Shown here piece by piece: positions 32,471 to 41,382 of a stretch of 64,000 nucleotides of DNA. A program made the translations under genes and the position numbers. Below the pieces are notes generated by a model, which worked only from the letters and a program-made list of their open reading frames with translations, searched no databases and was not told the DNA's origin. Within the stretch, counting starts at the first letter, position 1; the number at the start of each line of letters is the position of its first letter. The DNA is from Nocardioides aromaticivorans. GTDB taxonomy: Bacteria > Actinomycetota > Actinomycetes > Propionibacteriales > Nocardioidaceae. The stretch covers positions 1,798,001-1,862,000 of the forward strand of contig NZ_JACBZM010000001.1 of assembly GCF_013408525.1 (NCBI RefSeq), given 5' to 3'.

Positions 32471-33064
32471 ATGACCGCCGAGCCCGCCCCGGACGGACTC
32501 GTCGCGGGACTCGACGTGCTGCAGCGCGCGCTCGACTACACCCGTGCCGCGCTCGCCACGATCACCTGCGCCGACGTCGACCGGCCCACGCCCTGCGCCG
32601 GCTGGACCCTCGCCGACCTGCTCGCCCACATGGAGGACGCCCTCGACGCGTTCGCCGAGGCAGCCGACGGCGCGGTCGGACTCAGCAGCGCCGCCCCCTC
32701 ACCGCTCGAGCAGCGCGTCCAGCGGCTGCAGGCGAAGGCGTGCGCGCTGCTGACCGCCTGGCTCTCAGCGGCCTCGCCGGTCGTCGACGTCGCGGGGCAC
32801 CCGCTCCCCGTCGACACGGTCGCCCGGATCGCCGCCCTCGAGATCACCGTCCACGGCTGGGACGTCGGTCGTACGACGACCAGGGGCACGCCGATCCCCG
32901 AACGGCTCGCCGCCGACCTGCTCCCCACCGCGCTCCAGGTCGCGCTCAGCGACGACCCGCGGTTCGCTCCGCCCGTCCCGGTGCCGGTGGAGGCCCCCGC
33001 CGGGGTGCACGTGCTGGCGCTGCTGGGTCGCCGGTCGTCGTACCCGGGTAGCTCGTCCTCCTAG
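32471..33064 (+). CDS. DinB/MDMPI-like TIGR03086-family protein
   Basis: This 197-residue protein has the mycothiol-dependent maleylpyruvate isomerase-like four-helix fold: PTPCAGWTLADLLAHMED carries the first metal histidine and EITVHGWDVGR the second. Family members bind a metal ion and are thought to act in thiol-dependent reactions. It lies 12 bp after the sigma factor gene, an arrangement I recall from other actinobacteria, so it may be a target or partner of it. The C-terminal GRRSSYPGSSSS is low complexity. Confidence 0.8.
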   Translation: MTAEPAPDGLVAGLDVLQRALDYTRAALATITCADVDRPTPCAGWTLADLLAHMEDALDAFAEAADGAVGLSSAAPSPLEQRVQRLQAKACALLTAWLSAASPVVDVAGHPLPVDTVARIAALEITVHGWDVGRTTTRGTPIPERLAADLLPTALQVALSDDPRFAPPVPVPVEAPAGVHVLALLGRRSSYPGSSSS

Positions 33065-33074
33065 ACTGCGCGGC

Positions 33075-34325
33075 ATGCCGGAGCCGCAGGAGCACGCTGT
33101 CCGCCACCGCAGCCGCCGGATGACCGGCCGCGACCCGCACGAGTCGCACCGGGTCGCGACACCGCTGGAGCTGCTGTTCGACCTGACCTTCGTGGTCGCC
33201 TTCGGCACCGCGGCCAACGAGCTGGCGCACGCGCTGGCGGCCGACCACGTCGGCAGCGGGATCGCGGCGTTCGCGTTCGCGACCTTCGGCATCTCGTGGG
33301 CGTGGATCAACTTCACCTGGTTCGCCTCGGCCTACGACACCGACGACTGGATCTACCGGCTGACCACCATGCTGCAGATGGTCGGCGTGCTGATCTTCGC
33401 GCTCGGCATCCACCCGATGTTCGAGTCCGTCACCGAGCACGGCGAGACCCTCGACAACGACGTCATCGTCTGGGGCTACGTCGTGATGCGGGTCGCGATG
33501 CTCTTCCAGTGGTGGCGCGCCGGGCGGCACGACCCCGACCGCGGCCCCGCCTGCCGGACCTACATCGTCTCGATCGCCGCCGCCCAGGTCCTGTGGTGCG
33601 TGCTGGCGCTGGTCGACCTGCCCGTGGGTACGACGTTCGCGCTGATCATCGTGCCCTTCCTGATCGAGGTCGGCGGGCCGGCGTACGCGGAGAACCGCCG
33701 GGGCGGCACCCCGTGGCACGCCCACCACATCGCCGAGCGCTACGGCCTGATGGTCATCATCACGCTCGGCGAGGGGATGATCGGCACGATGGCCGCCATC
33801 AACGTCCTGGCGGAGGGCGGCCTGACCTGGGAGATCGGCCTGTTCACCGTCGCCGGCACGGCCCTCACCTTCGGCACCTGGTGGTGCTACTTCGTGGTGC
33901 CGACGGGCGAGATCCTGCATGCCCGCCGCGAGCGCTCCTTCGGCTTCGGGTACGGCGCCATCGGGCTCTTCGGCAGCATCGTGGCCATCGGCGCGGGACT
34001 GCACGTGGCGGCGTACTTCCTCGACCACCACGCCGAGATCGGGCTGACCGCCACGGTGCTGACCGTGGTCGTCCCCGTCGCCCTGTTCATCGCGGTCTTC
34101 TACACCGGCTACACCGTGCTGACCCGGTCGTTCCACCTGTTCCACCTGGTCCTGCTGCTGATCACCGCGGCGACGCTGGTCGCACCGGTGCTGATGGCGC
34201 AGGCCGAGGTCGACCTGGAGTGGTGCCTGCTCGTCCTCTCCCTCGCACCGTGGGTGTCGGTCGTCGGCTACGAGACGGTCGGCTACCGCCACAACGTCGA
34301 GGTGCTCGAGAGGCTCAGGGACTGA
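33075..34325 (+). CDS. Low temperature requirement A (LtrA) family membrane protein
   Basis: This 416-residue protein has the LtrA signature TPLELLFDLTFVVAFG near the N-terminus, FGISWAWINFTWFASAYDTDDW, and HIAERYGLMVIITLGEGMIG. About ten to twelve transmembrane helices cover the rest. The family was named from a Listeria cold-sensitive mutant and its biochemical role is unknown. The ATG at 33075 is 10 bp after the preceding gene. Its 3' end overlaps the convergent MFS gene by 11 bp. Confidence 0.9.
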   Translation: MPEPQEHAVRHRSRRMTGRDPHESHRVATPLELLFDLTFVVAFGTAANELAHALAADHVGSGIAAFAFATFGISWAWINFTWFASAYDTDDWIYRLTTMLQMVGVLIFALGIHPMFESVTEHGETLDNDVIVWGYVVMRVAMLFQWWRAGRHDPDRGPACRTYIVSIAAAQVLWCVLALVDLPVGTTFALIIVPFLIEVGGPAYAENRRGGTPWHAHHIAERYGLMVIITLGEGMIGTMAAINVLAEGGLTWEIGLFTVAGTALTFGTWWCYFVVPTGEILHARRERSFGFGYGAIGLFGSIVAIGAGLHVAAYFLDHHAEIGLTATVLTVVVPVALFIAVFYTGYTVLTRSFHLFHLVLLLITAATLVAPVLMAQAEVDLEWCLLVLSLAPWVSVVGYETVGYRHNVEVLERLRD

Positions 34326-35655
34326 CGGCGGCCGGCTCCTCGCGCAGCGGGTGGGCCAGCTCGTCGGCGGGCAGGCGCGCCCAGACGATGGCGACCGCCG
34401 CGGTCACGCCGGGCACGACCGCGGCGATCGCGAAGGTCCACTGCAACCCGATCAGGTCGGCCACCGGGCCGGCGAGCGCCATCGAGACCGGCATCAGGCT
34501 GATCGAGACGAAGAAGTCGAGCGAGGCGACCCGGCCGAGCAGCTCCGGCGGCACCCGCCGCTGCAGCAGGGTGCCACAGATGACCATCGGCGCCGAGAAG
34601 AGCACGCCGATCACGAAGGCGGCGGCCGCCACCTGCCAGACCGCCGTCGCGAAGCCGATCGCCAGGAAGGGCAGGCAGCCGACGCCCCACATCAGGTTCA
34701 TCCAGGTCAGGTAGCGCCGGGGCATCGGGAGCGAGCCGACCACGAGCGAGCCGACGGCGCCACCGATGCCGAAGCAGGCCATCACCACGGCGTGGTCGCC
34801 GGGGCCGCCGCCCAGCTCGTCCTTCATCAGGAACGGGACGAGGACCTCGAGCGGGCCCATCATCACCAGGATCATGATCGACGCGAAGAGCAGCGTGGCC
34901 AGCAACCACGGCGTGCGCACCATGTAGGCGAAGCCCTCGCGCATGTCCGCGACCGCGCTCGCCACCGCGTGCGCCGCCCCTCCCGCCCCGGCCTCGCGGT
35001 CGGGAGTGGGGAGGTCGCGTCGTACGGCGGTCAGGGGGACCCGCGCCAGGACGGCCAGCCCGAGCAGGTAGGCGCCCGCCGCCACCGCGATCGCGGCCGA
35101 CGAGGACGCCGCACCGACCACGGCACCGGCGACAGCGGGTCCGAGCGCCTGCCCGATCGTCGGCCGCACCATGCCCTCGAAGCCGTTGACGGCGAGCAGG
35201 TCCTCCTCGGGCACGAGCGCCGGCAGCCAGGCCGAGTAGGCCGGGTAGTAGAAGGCCATGGCACAGCCGGCGGTGAACGCGACGGCGGCGAGGTGCCAGA
35301 GCTGGGTGAGGTCCGCGAACGAGAGCACCGCGACGAGCGCCATGCCCGCGAGCTCGACCGACGTGGTGACGAGCAGGATGAGCTTCTGCGGGACCCGGTC
35401 GGCGACCACGCCGCCGAGCAGCGCGGGCAACAGGACACCCACGGCGCCGGCCGTGCTGACGACGGAGAGCGCGCTCGCGCCACCGCCGATCCGGATGACC
35501 TCCCACACCAGGGCCACGACCCAGACGCCGCCACCGAAGGAGGTCAGCAGCAGCGCCGTCCCCAGCCACCGGTACGACGCGTGCCGGAACGGCATGAACG
35601 CGCGCGGCAGCCGCCGCGCCCGGGTCGGGGGAAGGGGGGTGAGCTGATCGGTCAT
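34315..35655 (-). CDS. MFS transporter, drug-efflux type
   Basis: This 446-residue protein has twelve predicted helices. It begins PFRHASYRWLGTALLLTSFGGGVWVVALVW, typical of the macrolide-efflux/enterobactin exporter (MFS_3) branch, with GGVVADRVPQKLIL as the loop 2-3 motif. A proton-driven exporter is likely and the substrate unknown. The ATG at 35655 has a good SD (GGAGG, 7 nt upstream), but that SD is locked in a 7-bp hairpin, suggesting translational control. Confidence 0.88.
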   Translation of the reverse strand: MTDQLTPLPPTRARRLPRAFMPFRHASYRWLGTALLLTSFGGGVWVVALVWEVIRIGGGASALSVVSTAGAVGVLLPALLGGVVADRVPQKLILLVTTSVELAGMALVAVLSFADLTQLWHLAAVAFTAGCAMAFYYPAYSAWLPALVPEEDLLAVNGFEGMVRPTIGQALGPAVAGAVVGAASSSAAIAVAAGAYLLGLAVLARVPLTAVRRDLPTPDREAGAGGAAHAVASAVADMREGFAYMVRTPWLLATLLFASIMILVMMGPLEVLVPFLMKDELGGGPGDHAVVMACFGIGGAVGSLVVGSLPMPRRYLTWMNLMWGVGCLPFLAIGFATAVWQVAAAAFVIGVLFSAPMVICGTLLQRRVPPELLGRVASLDFFVSISLMPVSMALAGPVADLIGLQWTFAIAAVVPGVTAAVAIVWARLPADELAHPLREEPAAVSP

Positions 35656-35659
35656 GGTC

Positions 35660-35683
35660 GTCCTCCAGTGTGCAGAGGAGGAC
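35660..35683 (-). promoter_or_regulatory. Hairpin that sequesters the Shine-Dalgarno of the MFS gene
   Basis: On the minus strand GTCCTCC (35683-35677) pairs with GGAGGAC (35666-35660) around a 10-nt loop. The 3' arm is the SD, ending 4 nt before the ATG at 35655. Opening of the stem would be needed for efficient initiation. Confidence 0.55.
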
Positions 35684-35737
35684 CGACAGCAGCCATCGAT
35701 TTCATCGGCCCGGCTCCCGCGCCGGCGCCGACCGCGG

Positions 35738-37207
35738 TCAGGAGACCGGCAGGGCGACGTACGTCGTGTCGAGGTACTCCTCGATCCCCTCGAAGCCACC
35801 CTCCCGGCCGAACCCGCTCGCCTTCACCCCGCCGAACGGCGCCGCCGGGTTGGACACCAGGCCGGTGTTGATGCCGAGCATCCCGGTCTCGAGTCGCTCC
35901 GCCAGCCGGATCGTGCGGGCGAGGTCGCGGGTGTAGGCGTAGGCCGCGAGCCCGTACTCCGTCGCGTTCGCCAGCGCGATCGCCTGGTCCTCACTGGTGA
36001 AGGTCGTGATCGGCGCGACCGGCCCGAAGGTCTCCTTGGTCACCGCGTCCGCGTCCGCCGGTACGTCGACCAGGACGGTCGGCGGGAAGAAGTAGCCGTC
36101 GCCCGCCGGGGCCTCGCCGCCGGTCAGCACGCGGGCACCCCGCTCGACCGCGTCAGCCACCGTCGCGGACACCGAGGCGACGGCCTTCGCGTCGATGAGC
36201 GGACCGACCTGCACCCCGACGTCCTGGCCCCGCCCGACGCGGAGCGCGCCCATCCGCTGCGCGAGCCGCTCGGCGAAGTCCGCCGCGACGGACTCCTCCA
36301 CGAGGAAGCGGTTGGCCGACGTACAGGCCTCACCCATGTTGCGCATCTTGGCGACCATCGCGCCCTCGACGGCCGCGTCCAGGTCGGCGTCGGCGAAGAC
36401 GAGGAAGGGCGCATTGCCGCCCAGCTCCATCGACACCCGCTGCAGCTGGCCCGCGGACTGCTCGACGATCTTCTTGCCGACGACGGTGGACCCGGTGAAG
36501 CTCACCTTCCGCAGCCGCGCGTCGGCCTGCAGCGTGCTGCTCAACCCGCCCGAGTCGCTGGTCGTCACGACGTTGAGCACCCCGGCGGGCAGCCCGGCCT
36601 CCGCCAGCAGCGCCGCCAGGTAGAGCATGGTCAGCGGCGTCTGCGCCGCCGGCTTGACCACCATCGTGCAGCCGGCCGCGATCGCCGGACCGATCTTGCG
36701 GGTCCCCATCGCGAGCGGGAAGTTCCACGGGGTGATGAACAGGCACGGACCGACCGGCTTGCGCACCGTCAGCAGGCGACTGCCGCCGGCCGGGTTCTGC
36801 ATCCACCGGCCGTGGATCCGGACCGCCTCCTCCGAGAACCAGCGCAGGAACTCCGCACCGTAGGTGACCTCCCCCTTCGCCTCCGCGATGGGCTTGCCCA
36901 TCTCCAGGCTCATCACCAGAGCGAGGTCGTCGGCATGCTGGGTCACCAGCGCGAACGCCCGTCGCAGGATCTCGCCCCGCTCGCGCGGCGCCGTCGCCGC
37001 CCAGTCCGCCTGCGCCGCGACCGCCGCGTCGAGGGCCGCCCGCGCATCGTCGAGCGTCCCGTCGGCGACATCGGTGAGCACCGACCCGTCCGCCGGGTCG
37101 ATGACGTCGATCCGGCCACCGCCGCTCCCGGGGACCCACGCGCCCCCGACGTACAGCTGACGGTGCGACTCCGGGAGCAGGTGGCCGAGGCGTTCGCGGA
37201 AGCTCAT
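35738..37207 (-). CDS. gabD: NAD(P)-dependent succinate-semialdehyde dehydrogenase
   Basis: This 489-residue aldehyde dehydrogenase resembles GabD: ITPWNFPLAMGTRKIGPAIAAGCTMVVKPA, FTGSTVVGKKI, the general base in SMELGGNAPFLVF (about residue 257) and the catalytic cysteine in MGEACTSANRF (about residue 291). The cysteine context is usually GQxC and here is GEAC. The C-terminus has PFGGVKASGFGREGG. It oxidises succinate semialdehyde or a similar aldehyde. The ATG at 37207 is used, since upstream in-frame sequence is repeat DNA. Confidence 0.92.
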   Translation of the reverse strand: MSFRERLGHLLPESHRQLYVGGAWVPGSGGGRIDVIDPADGSVLTDVADGTLDDARAALDAAVAAQADWAATAPRERGEILRRAFALVTQHADDLALVMSLEMGKPIAEAKGEVTYGAEFLRWFSEEAVRIHGRWMQNPAGGSRLLTVRKPVGPCLFITPWNFPLAMGTRKIGPAIAAGCTMVVKPAAQTPLTMLYLAALLAEAGLPAGVLNVVTTSDSGGLSSTLQADARLRKVSFTGSTVVGKKIVEQSAGQLQRVSMELGGNAPFLVFADADLDAAVEGAMVAKMRNMGEACTSANRFLVEESVAADFAERLAQRMGALRVGRGQDVGVQVGPLIDAKAVASVSATVADAVERGARVLTGGEAPAGDGYFFPPTVLVDVPADADAVTKETFGPVAPITTFTSEDQAIALANATEYGLAAYAYTRDLARTIRLAERLETGMLGINTGLVSNPAAPFGGVKASGFGREGGFEGIEEYLDTTYVALPVS

Positions 37208-37308
37208 GACCTCACTCTGGCACCTCACCGGCTGGATCGGCAGGGTGGCCGAGCGGGACCTTGGTCCCGGGTCCGCCGACCGAACGGAGGATTCTCCGAT
37301 GATCCCCC

Positions 37309-37336
37309 TTGACCCGCTTGAGCACGGGGTTAGAGT
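37309..37336 (+). promoter_or_regulatory. Strong sigma-70-like promoter
   Basis: TTGACC at 37309-37314 and TAGAGT at 37331-37336 with a 16-bp spacer. It reads toward a short terminator-ended segment with no obvious ORF. Confidence 0.6.
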
Positions 37337-37342
37337 TGTCCT

Positions 37343-37421
37343 GTCGTACTTCGGAGGGAGCACCGATAACGACAAGAGCCCCTCGTCGACCCCATGCGAT
37401 GAGGGGCTCGCTCCATTTTTC
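37343..37421 (+). ncRNA. Candidate small RNA of about 80 nt
   Basis: The stretch from the expected start of the 37309-37336 promoter to the T-tract at 37416-37420 contains no ATG or GTG with a usable SD, although a GGAGGGAG occurs at 37353-37360. It ends in a strong Rho-independent terminator. It could be a regulatory RNA, or the remains of a mobile gene's leader and terminator after deletion of the coding part. Confidence 0.4.
37376..37420 (+). terminator. Rho-independent terminator of the candidate small RNA
   Basis: GAGCCCCTC (37376-37384) pairs with GAGGGGCTC (37401-37409). TCG/CGA and a G-U pair extend the stem to 13 pairs with an 8-nt loop, followed by GCTCCA and five T. Confidence 0.7.
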
Positions 37422-37423
37422 TT

Positions 37424-37519
37424 GCGCGAGCTCGGCTTCGCCGTAGAGCGGGCAGCAAGCTGCCGGAGACGGCTCTCGCCGCGCTGCCGCGCCGCAGTTG
37501 TCTTCCGTAGGCCAAGCCT
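37424..37519. repeat. 96-bp direct repeat, unit 1
   Basis: The 96 bp starting GCGCGAGCTCGGCTTCGC and ending GGCCAAGCCT recur at 37555-37650 with three mismatches. The 35-bp stretch between them is unique. No gene was recognised in either copy. Confidence 0.85.
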
Positions 37520-37554
37520 TGGAATGGCGGCAAGCCGACACTGCATGGTCGGGG

Positions 37555-37650
37555 GCGCGAGCGCGGCTTCGCCGTAGAGCGGGCAGCAAGCTGCCGGAGA
37601 CGGCTCTCGCCGCGCTGCCGCGCCGCAGTCGACTTCCGTAGGCCAAGCCT
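37555..37650. repeat. 96-bp direct repeat, unit 2
   Basis: This is the second copy of the 37424-37519 unit, 131 bp downstream start to start. It is followed by two shorter, related direct repeats of about 28 bp (CCGACACCGACCACG cores near 37673 and 37714) up to the stop of the PBP gene. Confidence 0.85.
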
Positions 37651-37739
37651 CGGCGGATAAGCGCGCGGCCGCCCGACACCGACCACGCGCAAGACCTCCC
37701 AGCGCACGGCCGTCCGACACCGACCACGATCAAGGCCCC

Positions 37740-39665
37740 TCAGCGAGCCGCGCGCAGGAACTCCTCCAGCAGCGGACCCGCCGTCCGCGAGCCCGACTCA
37801 CCGGTCTGCACGAAGACCGCGACCGCGAGGTCGCCCTGGGCGGCGATCATCCACGCGTGCGTGCGGATGGTGCCGCCGTCGGCGTACTCGGCCGTGCCGG
37901 TCTTGGCGATGACCGGACCGCCGGGGAGGTCGGCCAGGCCGCGGCCGCTGCCGTTGGTGACCACCCGGCGCAGCATCGCCTTGAGCTGCCGTGCCTCGGC
38001 GGCCGAGAGCGGCTCGGCCTCCGACGGCACGGAGACATCGACCCCGTCCACGAGGTGGGGTACGACGGTCGTGCCGGCCTGCACGCTCGCGATCACCGTG
38101 GCCATCGCCATCGGCGAGGCGAGCACCTTGCCCTGGCCGATCAGGTCGGCGGCGCCCTCGGTCTCGCTCGCCGGCGGCGGGACCTCGCCGAAGTAGGCGG
38201 GGAAGCCGAGGTCGTGGTCGATGCCGAGGCCGAGGCTCGCGGCCGCGTCGGCGAGGTCACCGTCCTTCACCTTCGCGCGGGCACCGATCAGGGCGGTGTT
38301 GCACGACTGCGCGATCGCCTCCTCGAGCGGGATCGTGCCGATCGCGGACGACGGGTAGTCGGAGTAGTTCTTGAACCGCTTGCCGTTGACCGTGACGGTC
38401 GGCGTGCACTGCACCTGCGTCTGGGGGGTGAGGCCGGCGCGCAGCAGCGCGAGGGAGGTGACCGACTTGAAGGTGGAGCCGGGGGCGAACTGGCCGAAGG
38501 TGGCGTAGTTCTGGCCGCCGGTGCCGGCGCCGTTGGCGGCCGCCAGGATCGAGCCGTCGCTGGGGCGGATCGCCACGAGGGCGCTGGCGGGCGTGACTCC
38601 GCCGAGCACCCGCTCGGCGAGGGTCTGCAGCCGACGGTCGAGGGTGAGCGCCAGCGGCTTGCCGGCGGCCGGCTCGGCGAGGAAGAGCTCGCGCTCCTCG
38701 CCGCCATCGGCCGGGACGGCGTGGACCGAGCGGCCGGTGGTGCCGCGCAGCTGCTCGTCGTAGCGGGCCTGGAGGCCGGAGACACCAGCGACGTCGCCCG
38801 GGCGGTAGGCGTCGGGATCCTTCTCGACCATCTCGGCGGTGACCGGGCCGACCCGACCGAGGATCGGGGCGGCGAAGTCGCGGGTCGGCGCGAGCGCCTG
38901 CTCGCCGGTGACCCGGTGGGCGCCGGCGATGCCCTCGATCCCCGTCCGGACCGCTGCGGGAATATCGTTCGCACGGTAGGTGATCGCCTCGACGAACGCC
39001 TTGTCCCCGGCCCCCTTCACGGCCTTCACGAACGGCGCGACCTCGATGTCGACCAGCTCGGCCAGCGCCCGCGCGGACGCCGGCGCCGCGGCGGCCGTCA
39101 CCTTGGTGCGGTCGATCCCGATCCGGACGACGGGCCGCTCGGTGACCAGCTTCTCGCCGCCGGCGCCGGTGATCTCGCCACGCTGCGCGAGGAGCGTGGT
39201 CGCGTCGAGCGTCTCCCCGTCGGCGAGGCTGGGCTCGACGATGCTCGGTGCCCACGCGACGGCCCACCCGTCGCCGTCCGCCAGCGCGACGGTCGTGTCG
39301 TAGGTCCACGGGTCGCCTCCGGCGACGACGGGCCAGGTCCAGGTCAGGGTCGCCGTCGGCTTGTCCGCCTCGCCGTCGACCTCGGCGACCTCGACGCTCG
39401 GCGCGATCCCGTCCATGCCGTCGATGACGGCGGCGTACTCCTTCGCGACGGTGGCGGGGTCCGTGCCGGTCCAGGTCACCGCGGCCAGCGGATCGCTCGC
39501 CGTGCTGGCACCGTCGGCCGGCGCGGCCGCCGTGGCCAGGGCGGTGGCAAGCCCCTCCGCGGCCTTGCGCGCGCCGTCGTCACCGTCGGAGCCGCCGCCG
39601 GAGCAGGCCGTCAGGCCGAGCGCCGAGACGAGCAGGAAGGAGGTGGCCACCGAGGATCGCCGCAT
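37740..39665 (-). CDS. Lipoprotein penicillin-binding transpeptidase (MecA-N type)
   Basis: This 641-residue protein has a lipobox (LGLTAC, Cys21), then an NTF2-like MecA N-terminal region (about 30-140), a PBP dimerisation part (about 160-330) and a transpeptidase domain with GSTFK (catalytic serine), SCN and KTGTAEY. It cross-links peptidoglycan outside the membrane and resembles low-affinity class B PBPs. The usual N-terminal transmembrane anchor is replaced by a lipid anchor. It stands alone, with repeat DNA downstream. Confidence 0.92.
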   Translation of the reverse strand: MRRSSVATSFLLVSALGLTACSGGGSDGDDGARKAAEGLATALATAAAPADGASTASDPLAAVTWTGTDPATVAKEYAAVIDGMDGIAPSVEVAEVDGEADKPTATLTWTWPVVAGGDPWTYDTTVALADGDGWAVAWAPSIVEPSLADGETLDATTLLAQRGEITGAGGEKLVTERPVVRIGIDRTKVTAAAAPASARALAELVDIEVAPFVKAVKGAGDKAFVEAITYRANDIPAAVRTGIEGIAGAHRVTGEQALAPTRDFAAPILGRVGPVTAEMVEKDPDAYRPGDVAGVSGLQARYDEQLRGTTGRSVHAVPADGGEERELFLAEPAAGKPLALTLDRRLQTLAERVLGGVTPASALVAIRPSDGSILAAANGAGTGGQNYATFGQFAPGSTFKSVTSLALLRAGLTPQTQVQCTPTVTVNGKRFKNYSDYPSSAIGTIPLEEAIAQSCNTALIGARAKVKDGDLADAAASLGLGIDHDLGFPAYFGEVPPPASETEGAADLIGQGKVLASPMAMATVIASVQAGTTVVPHLVDGVDVSVPSEAEPLSAAEARQLKAMLRRVVTNGSGRGLADLPGGPVIAKTGTAEYADGGTIRTHAWMIAAQGDLAVAVFVQTGESGSRTAGPLLEEFLRAAR

Positions 39666-39842
39666 GCGGCTGTTCTACCAGCCACACCCGACGGTCCCGG
39701 TCGCGCAAGGGCCGCAGGGACCAGCGGCCATCCACAGGATCTGAGGGGTCCTCCGCCCGTGCCCGCGGGCGTACGACGTCGTTGAACAGAACACTCGGGG
39801 GACCGGTTCGATATCACCCGGGCGTCAGTCGGCGCCTCGACC

Positions 39843-40271
39843 ATGGGGGTTTCCGTGAAGCATCGACCCACTCACCGCAAGTCAACGCGCACGCGTTCCA
39901 GGTTCGTCGCCGTGGCGGCGACAGCCCTGGCCGCGGGCTTCCTGGCCACGCCTTCTTCCCAGGCGTGGGACGACGACCCGCACGTCGTCGTCAAGGGGGG
40001 AGGCGGCTGCCAGCAGCTGTTCTTCCAGGCCAGCGCCGTGCAGTTCTACCTCGACAACGGCGAGACCTCATCCAGCGCCTTCGTCAAGGGCTCCTACAAG
40101 GTGGACTTCTACAACATCTCCGGCACGCCCGCCAACGGCAACGCGGGCTACGCCGTCGTGGAGTGCTCCAACGTGTTCAAACCCGCCCAGAAGTACTACT
40201 GGTACCGCGCCGTCTCGATCCAGAGGCCGCGCGTCGGCAACGCCCAGACGATCAACCTCGGTGGCGGATGA
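39843..40271 (+). CDS. Secreted protein of unknown function
   Basis: This 142-residue protein has a basic N-region (KHRPTHRKSTRTRSR) and hydrophobic signal peptide (FVAVAATALAAGFLA, cleavage near SQA-WD). The mature part of about 100 residues has two cysteines (GGCQQLF, VECSNVF) and strand-rich aromatic stretches (YKVDFYNISG, YYWYRAVSIQR), suggesting a small disulfide-bonded beta domain. No family was recognised. It has its own strong terminator downstream. Confidence 0.7.
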   Translation: MGVSVKHRPTHRKSTRTRSRFVAVAATALAAGFLATPSSQAWDDDPHVVVKGGGGCQQLFFQASAVQFYLDNGETSSSAFVKGSYKVDFYNISGTPANGNAGYAVVECSNVFKPAQKYYWYRAVSIQRPRVGNAQTINLGGG

Positions 40272-40298
40272 TCCCGACCACCCCGATCCTGTGAAAGG

Positions 40299-40338
40299 CG
40301 TCGGGTGCGGCTGCTCGCAGCCGCACCCGACGTCTTTT
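40299..40338 (+). terminator. Rho-independent terminator
   Basis: A perfect 15-bp stem, CGTCGGGTGCGGCTG at 40299-40313 and its complement at 40318-40332, loop CTCG, then TCTTTTT. It serves the secreted protein on the plus strand and could also work for the convergent SGNH gene. Confidence 0.9.
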
Positions 40339-40344
40339 TGTCCG

Positions 40345-41157
40345 TCAGCCGACGAGCAGCCCCGCCACCAGCGGCTTGTAGCCGGACGAGTGTCCGAGCC
40401 GGTTCGGGTGGTAGCTCTCGCTGACCGGGTTGGACAGGCCGTTGAGCCACTCGACGTCGTCACAGACCGCGTGGCCGACGAAGCGGGAGGTGGGGTTGGC
40501 CCACTTGAAGCCCTTGGCGCTCGCGGCCGCCGACAGCTTGCTGTTCAGCAGGTCCGCCGTCTGGTTCAGCCGGGTCTCCTCGGCGGGGCTGAACCAGGTC
40601 GCCGCATTGCAGTCCTCGCCCATGAACAGCCGCGGATAGCCGACGACCACGACGACGGCGTTCGGGGCCTTGCTCCTGATGGACGCGTAGAGGGTGCCCA
40701 GCCGGCCGGGCAGCGTGTTGTTGATGAACGACTGGGCCGTGTTGATCGCTCCGTCGCAGTCCGACATCCACCCCGGCTGGGCGCACTCCGTGATGACACC
40801 GGTGAAGCCGGCGTCGTTGCCGCCGACCGAGATCGTGACGTACGACGTCGACGAGCTCAGCGCGCTCAGTTGGCTGTTGGTGACGGTGCTCGTGGTGGCG
40901 CCGGAGCAGGCCTTGAAGCTCAGGCTGTAGCCCTTCGCGGAGGCGACCAGCTTGGGGTAGGCGTAGTTCGACCGCTGGCAGCTCGTGCCGTCGTCGATGT
41001 AGCTGCGGGTGCCGACGCCCGAGGAGTAGGAGTCGCCGAGAGCGACGTACACGGGTGCGGCGGCGTGCGCGGCGGGCGGTATGGCGACCAGGCCGACCAG
41101 CGCCGCGGAGAGGACCGAGCCGAGGGAGAGGAGCAGGCGGAGCGACGACCGAGACAT
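40345..41157 (-). CDS. Secreted SGNH/GDSL hydrolase
   Basis: This 270-residue protein has a signal peptide (LRLLLSLGSVLSAALVGLVAI, cleavage near AHA-AA), block I YVALGDSYSSGVG (catalytic serine), block III VGGNDAGF (Asn) and block V SESYHPNRLGH (Asp/His region). It resembles actinobacterial extracellular lipase/esterases with paired cysteines (TSCQRS, KACSG, TECAQPGWMSDCDG). It probably cleaves esters of lipids or wall polysaccharides. A CRP/GlxR-like site lies 24 bp upstream of the ATG at 41157. Confidence 0.92.
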   Translation of the reverse strand: MSRSSLRLLLSLGSVLSAALVGLVAIPPAAHAAAPVYVALGDSYSSGVGTRSYIDDGTSCQRSNYAYPKLVASAKGYSLSFKACSGATTSTVTNSQLSALSSSTSYVTISVGGNDAGFTGVITECAQPGWMSDCDGAINTAQSFINNTLPGRLGTLYASIRSKAPNAVVVVVGYPRLFMGEDCNAATWFSPAEETRLNQTADLLNSKLSAAASAKGFKWANPTSRFVGHAVCDDVEWLNGLSNPVSESYHPNRLGHSSGYKPLVAGLLVG

Positions 41158-41180
41158 GGAACCACCTTCGGGAGAGCCAG

Positions 41181-41196
41181 TGTGATCTGGGTCACT
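41181..41196. promoter_or_regulatory. CRP/GlxR-like binding site
   Basis: TGTGA-TCTGGG-TCACT fits the TGTGA-n6-TCACA consensus with one mismatch. It lies 24 bp upstream of the SGNH hydrolase start. Confidence 0.55.
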
Positions 41197-41382
41197 ACAC
41201 CATGAAGTGGTGACGTCGTCACCCGCCCGCGACGAACGCCCTGCCAATGCACCGCGAAGGTCCGGACGCCTCGGACGGGCCCGGCACCACATCCGAGAAC
41301 AGGCGGGCAACCCGCAGGCACAGGGCTGTCAACCCGTTGGTAGCGTCGGCGATGCGTCGGGACGATGTCCCGGAGTGCACCC

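Noticed and set aside
37239..37300. Possible tRNA (GGTGGCCGAGCGG looks like a D-arm)
   Set aside because: No matching acceptor stem, anticodon arm or TTC loop could be folded around it.
40345..41310. Longer N-terminus for the SGNH hydrolase (about 50 extra codons)
   Set aside because: The signal peptide begins at the ATG at 41157 and the extension would cross the CRP-like site and promoter.
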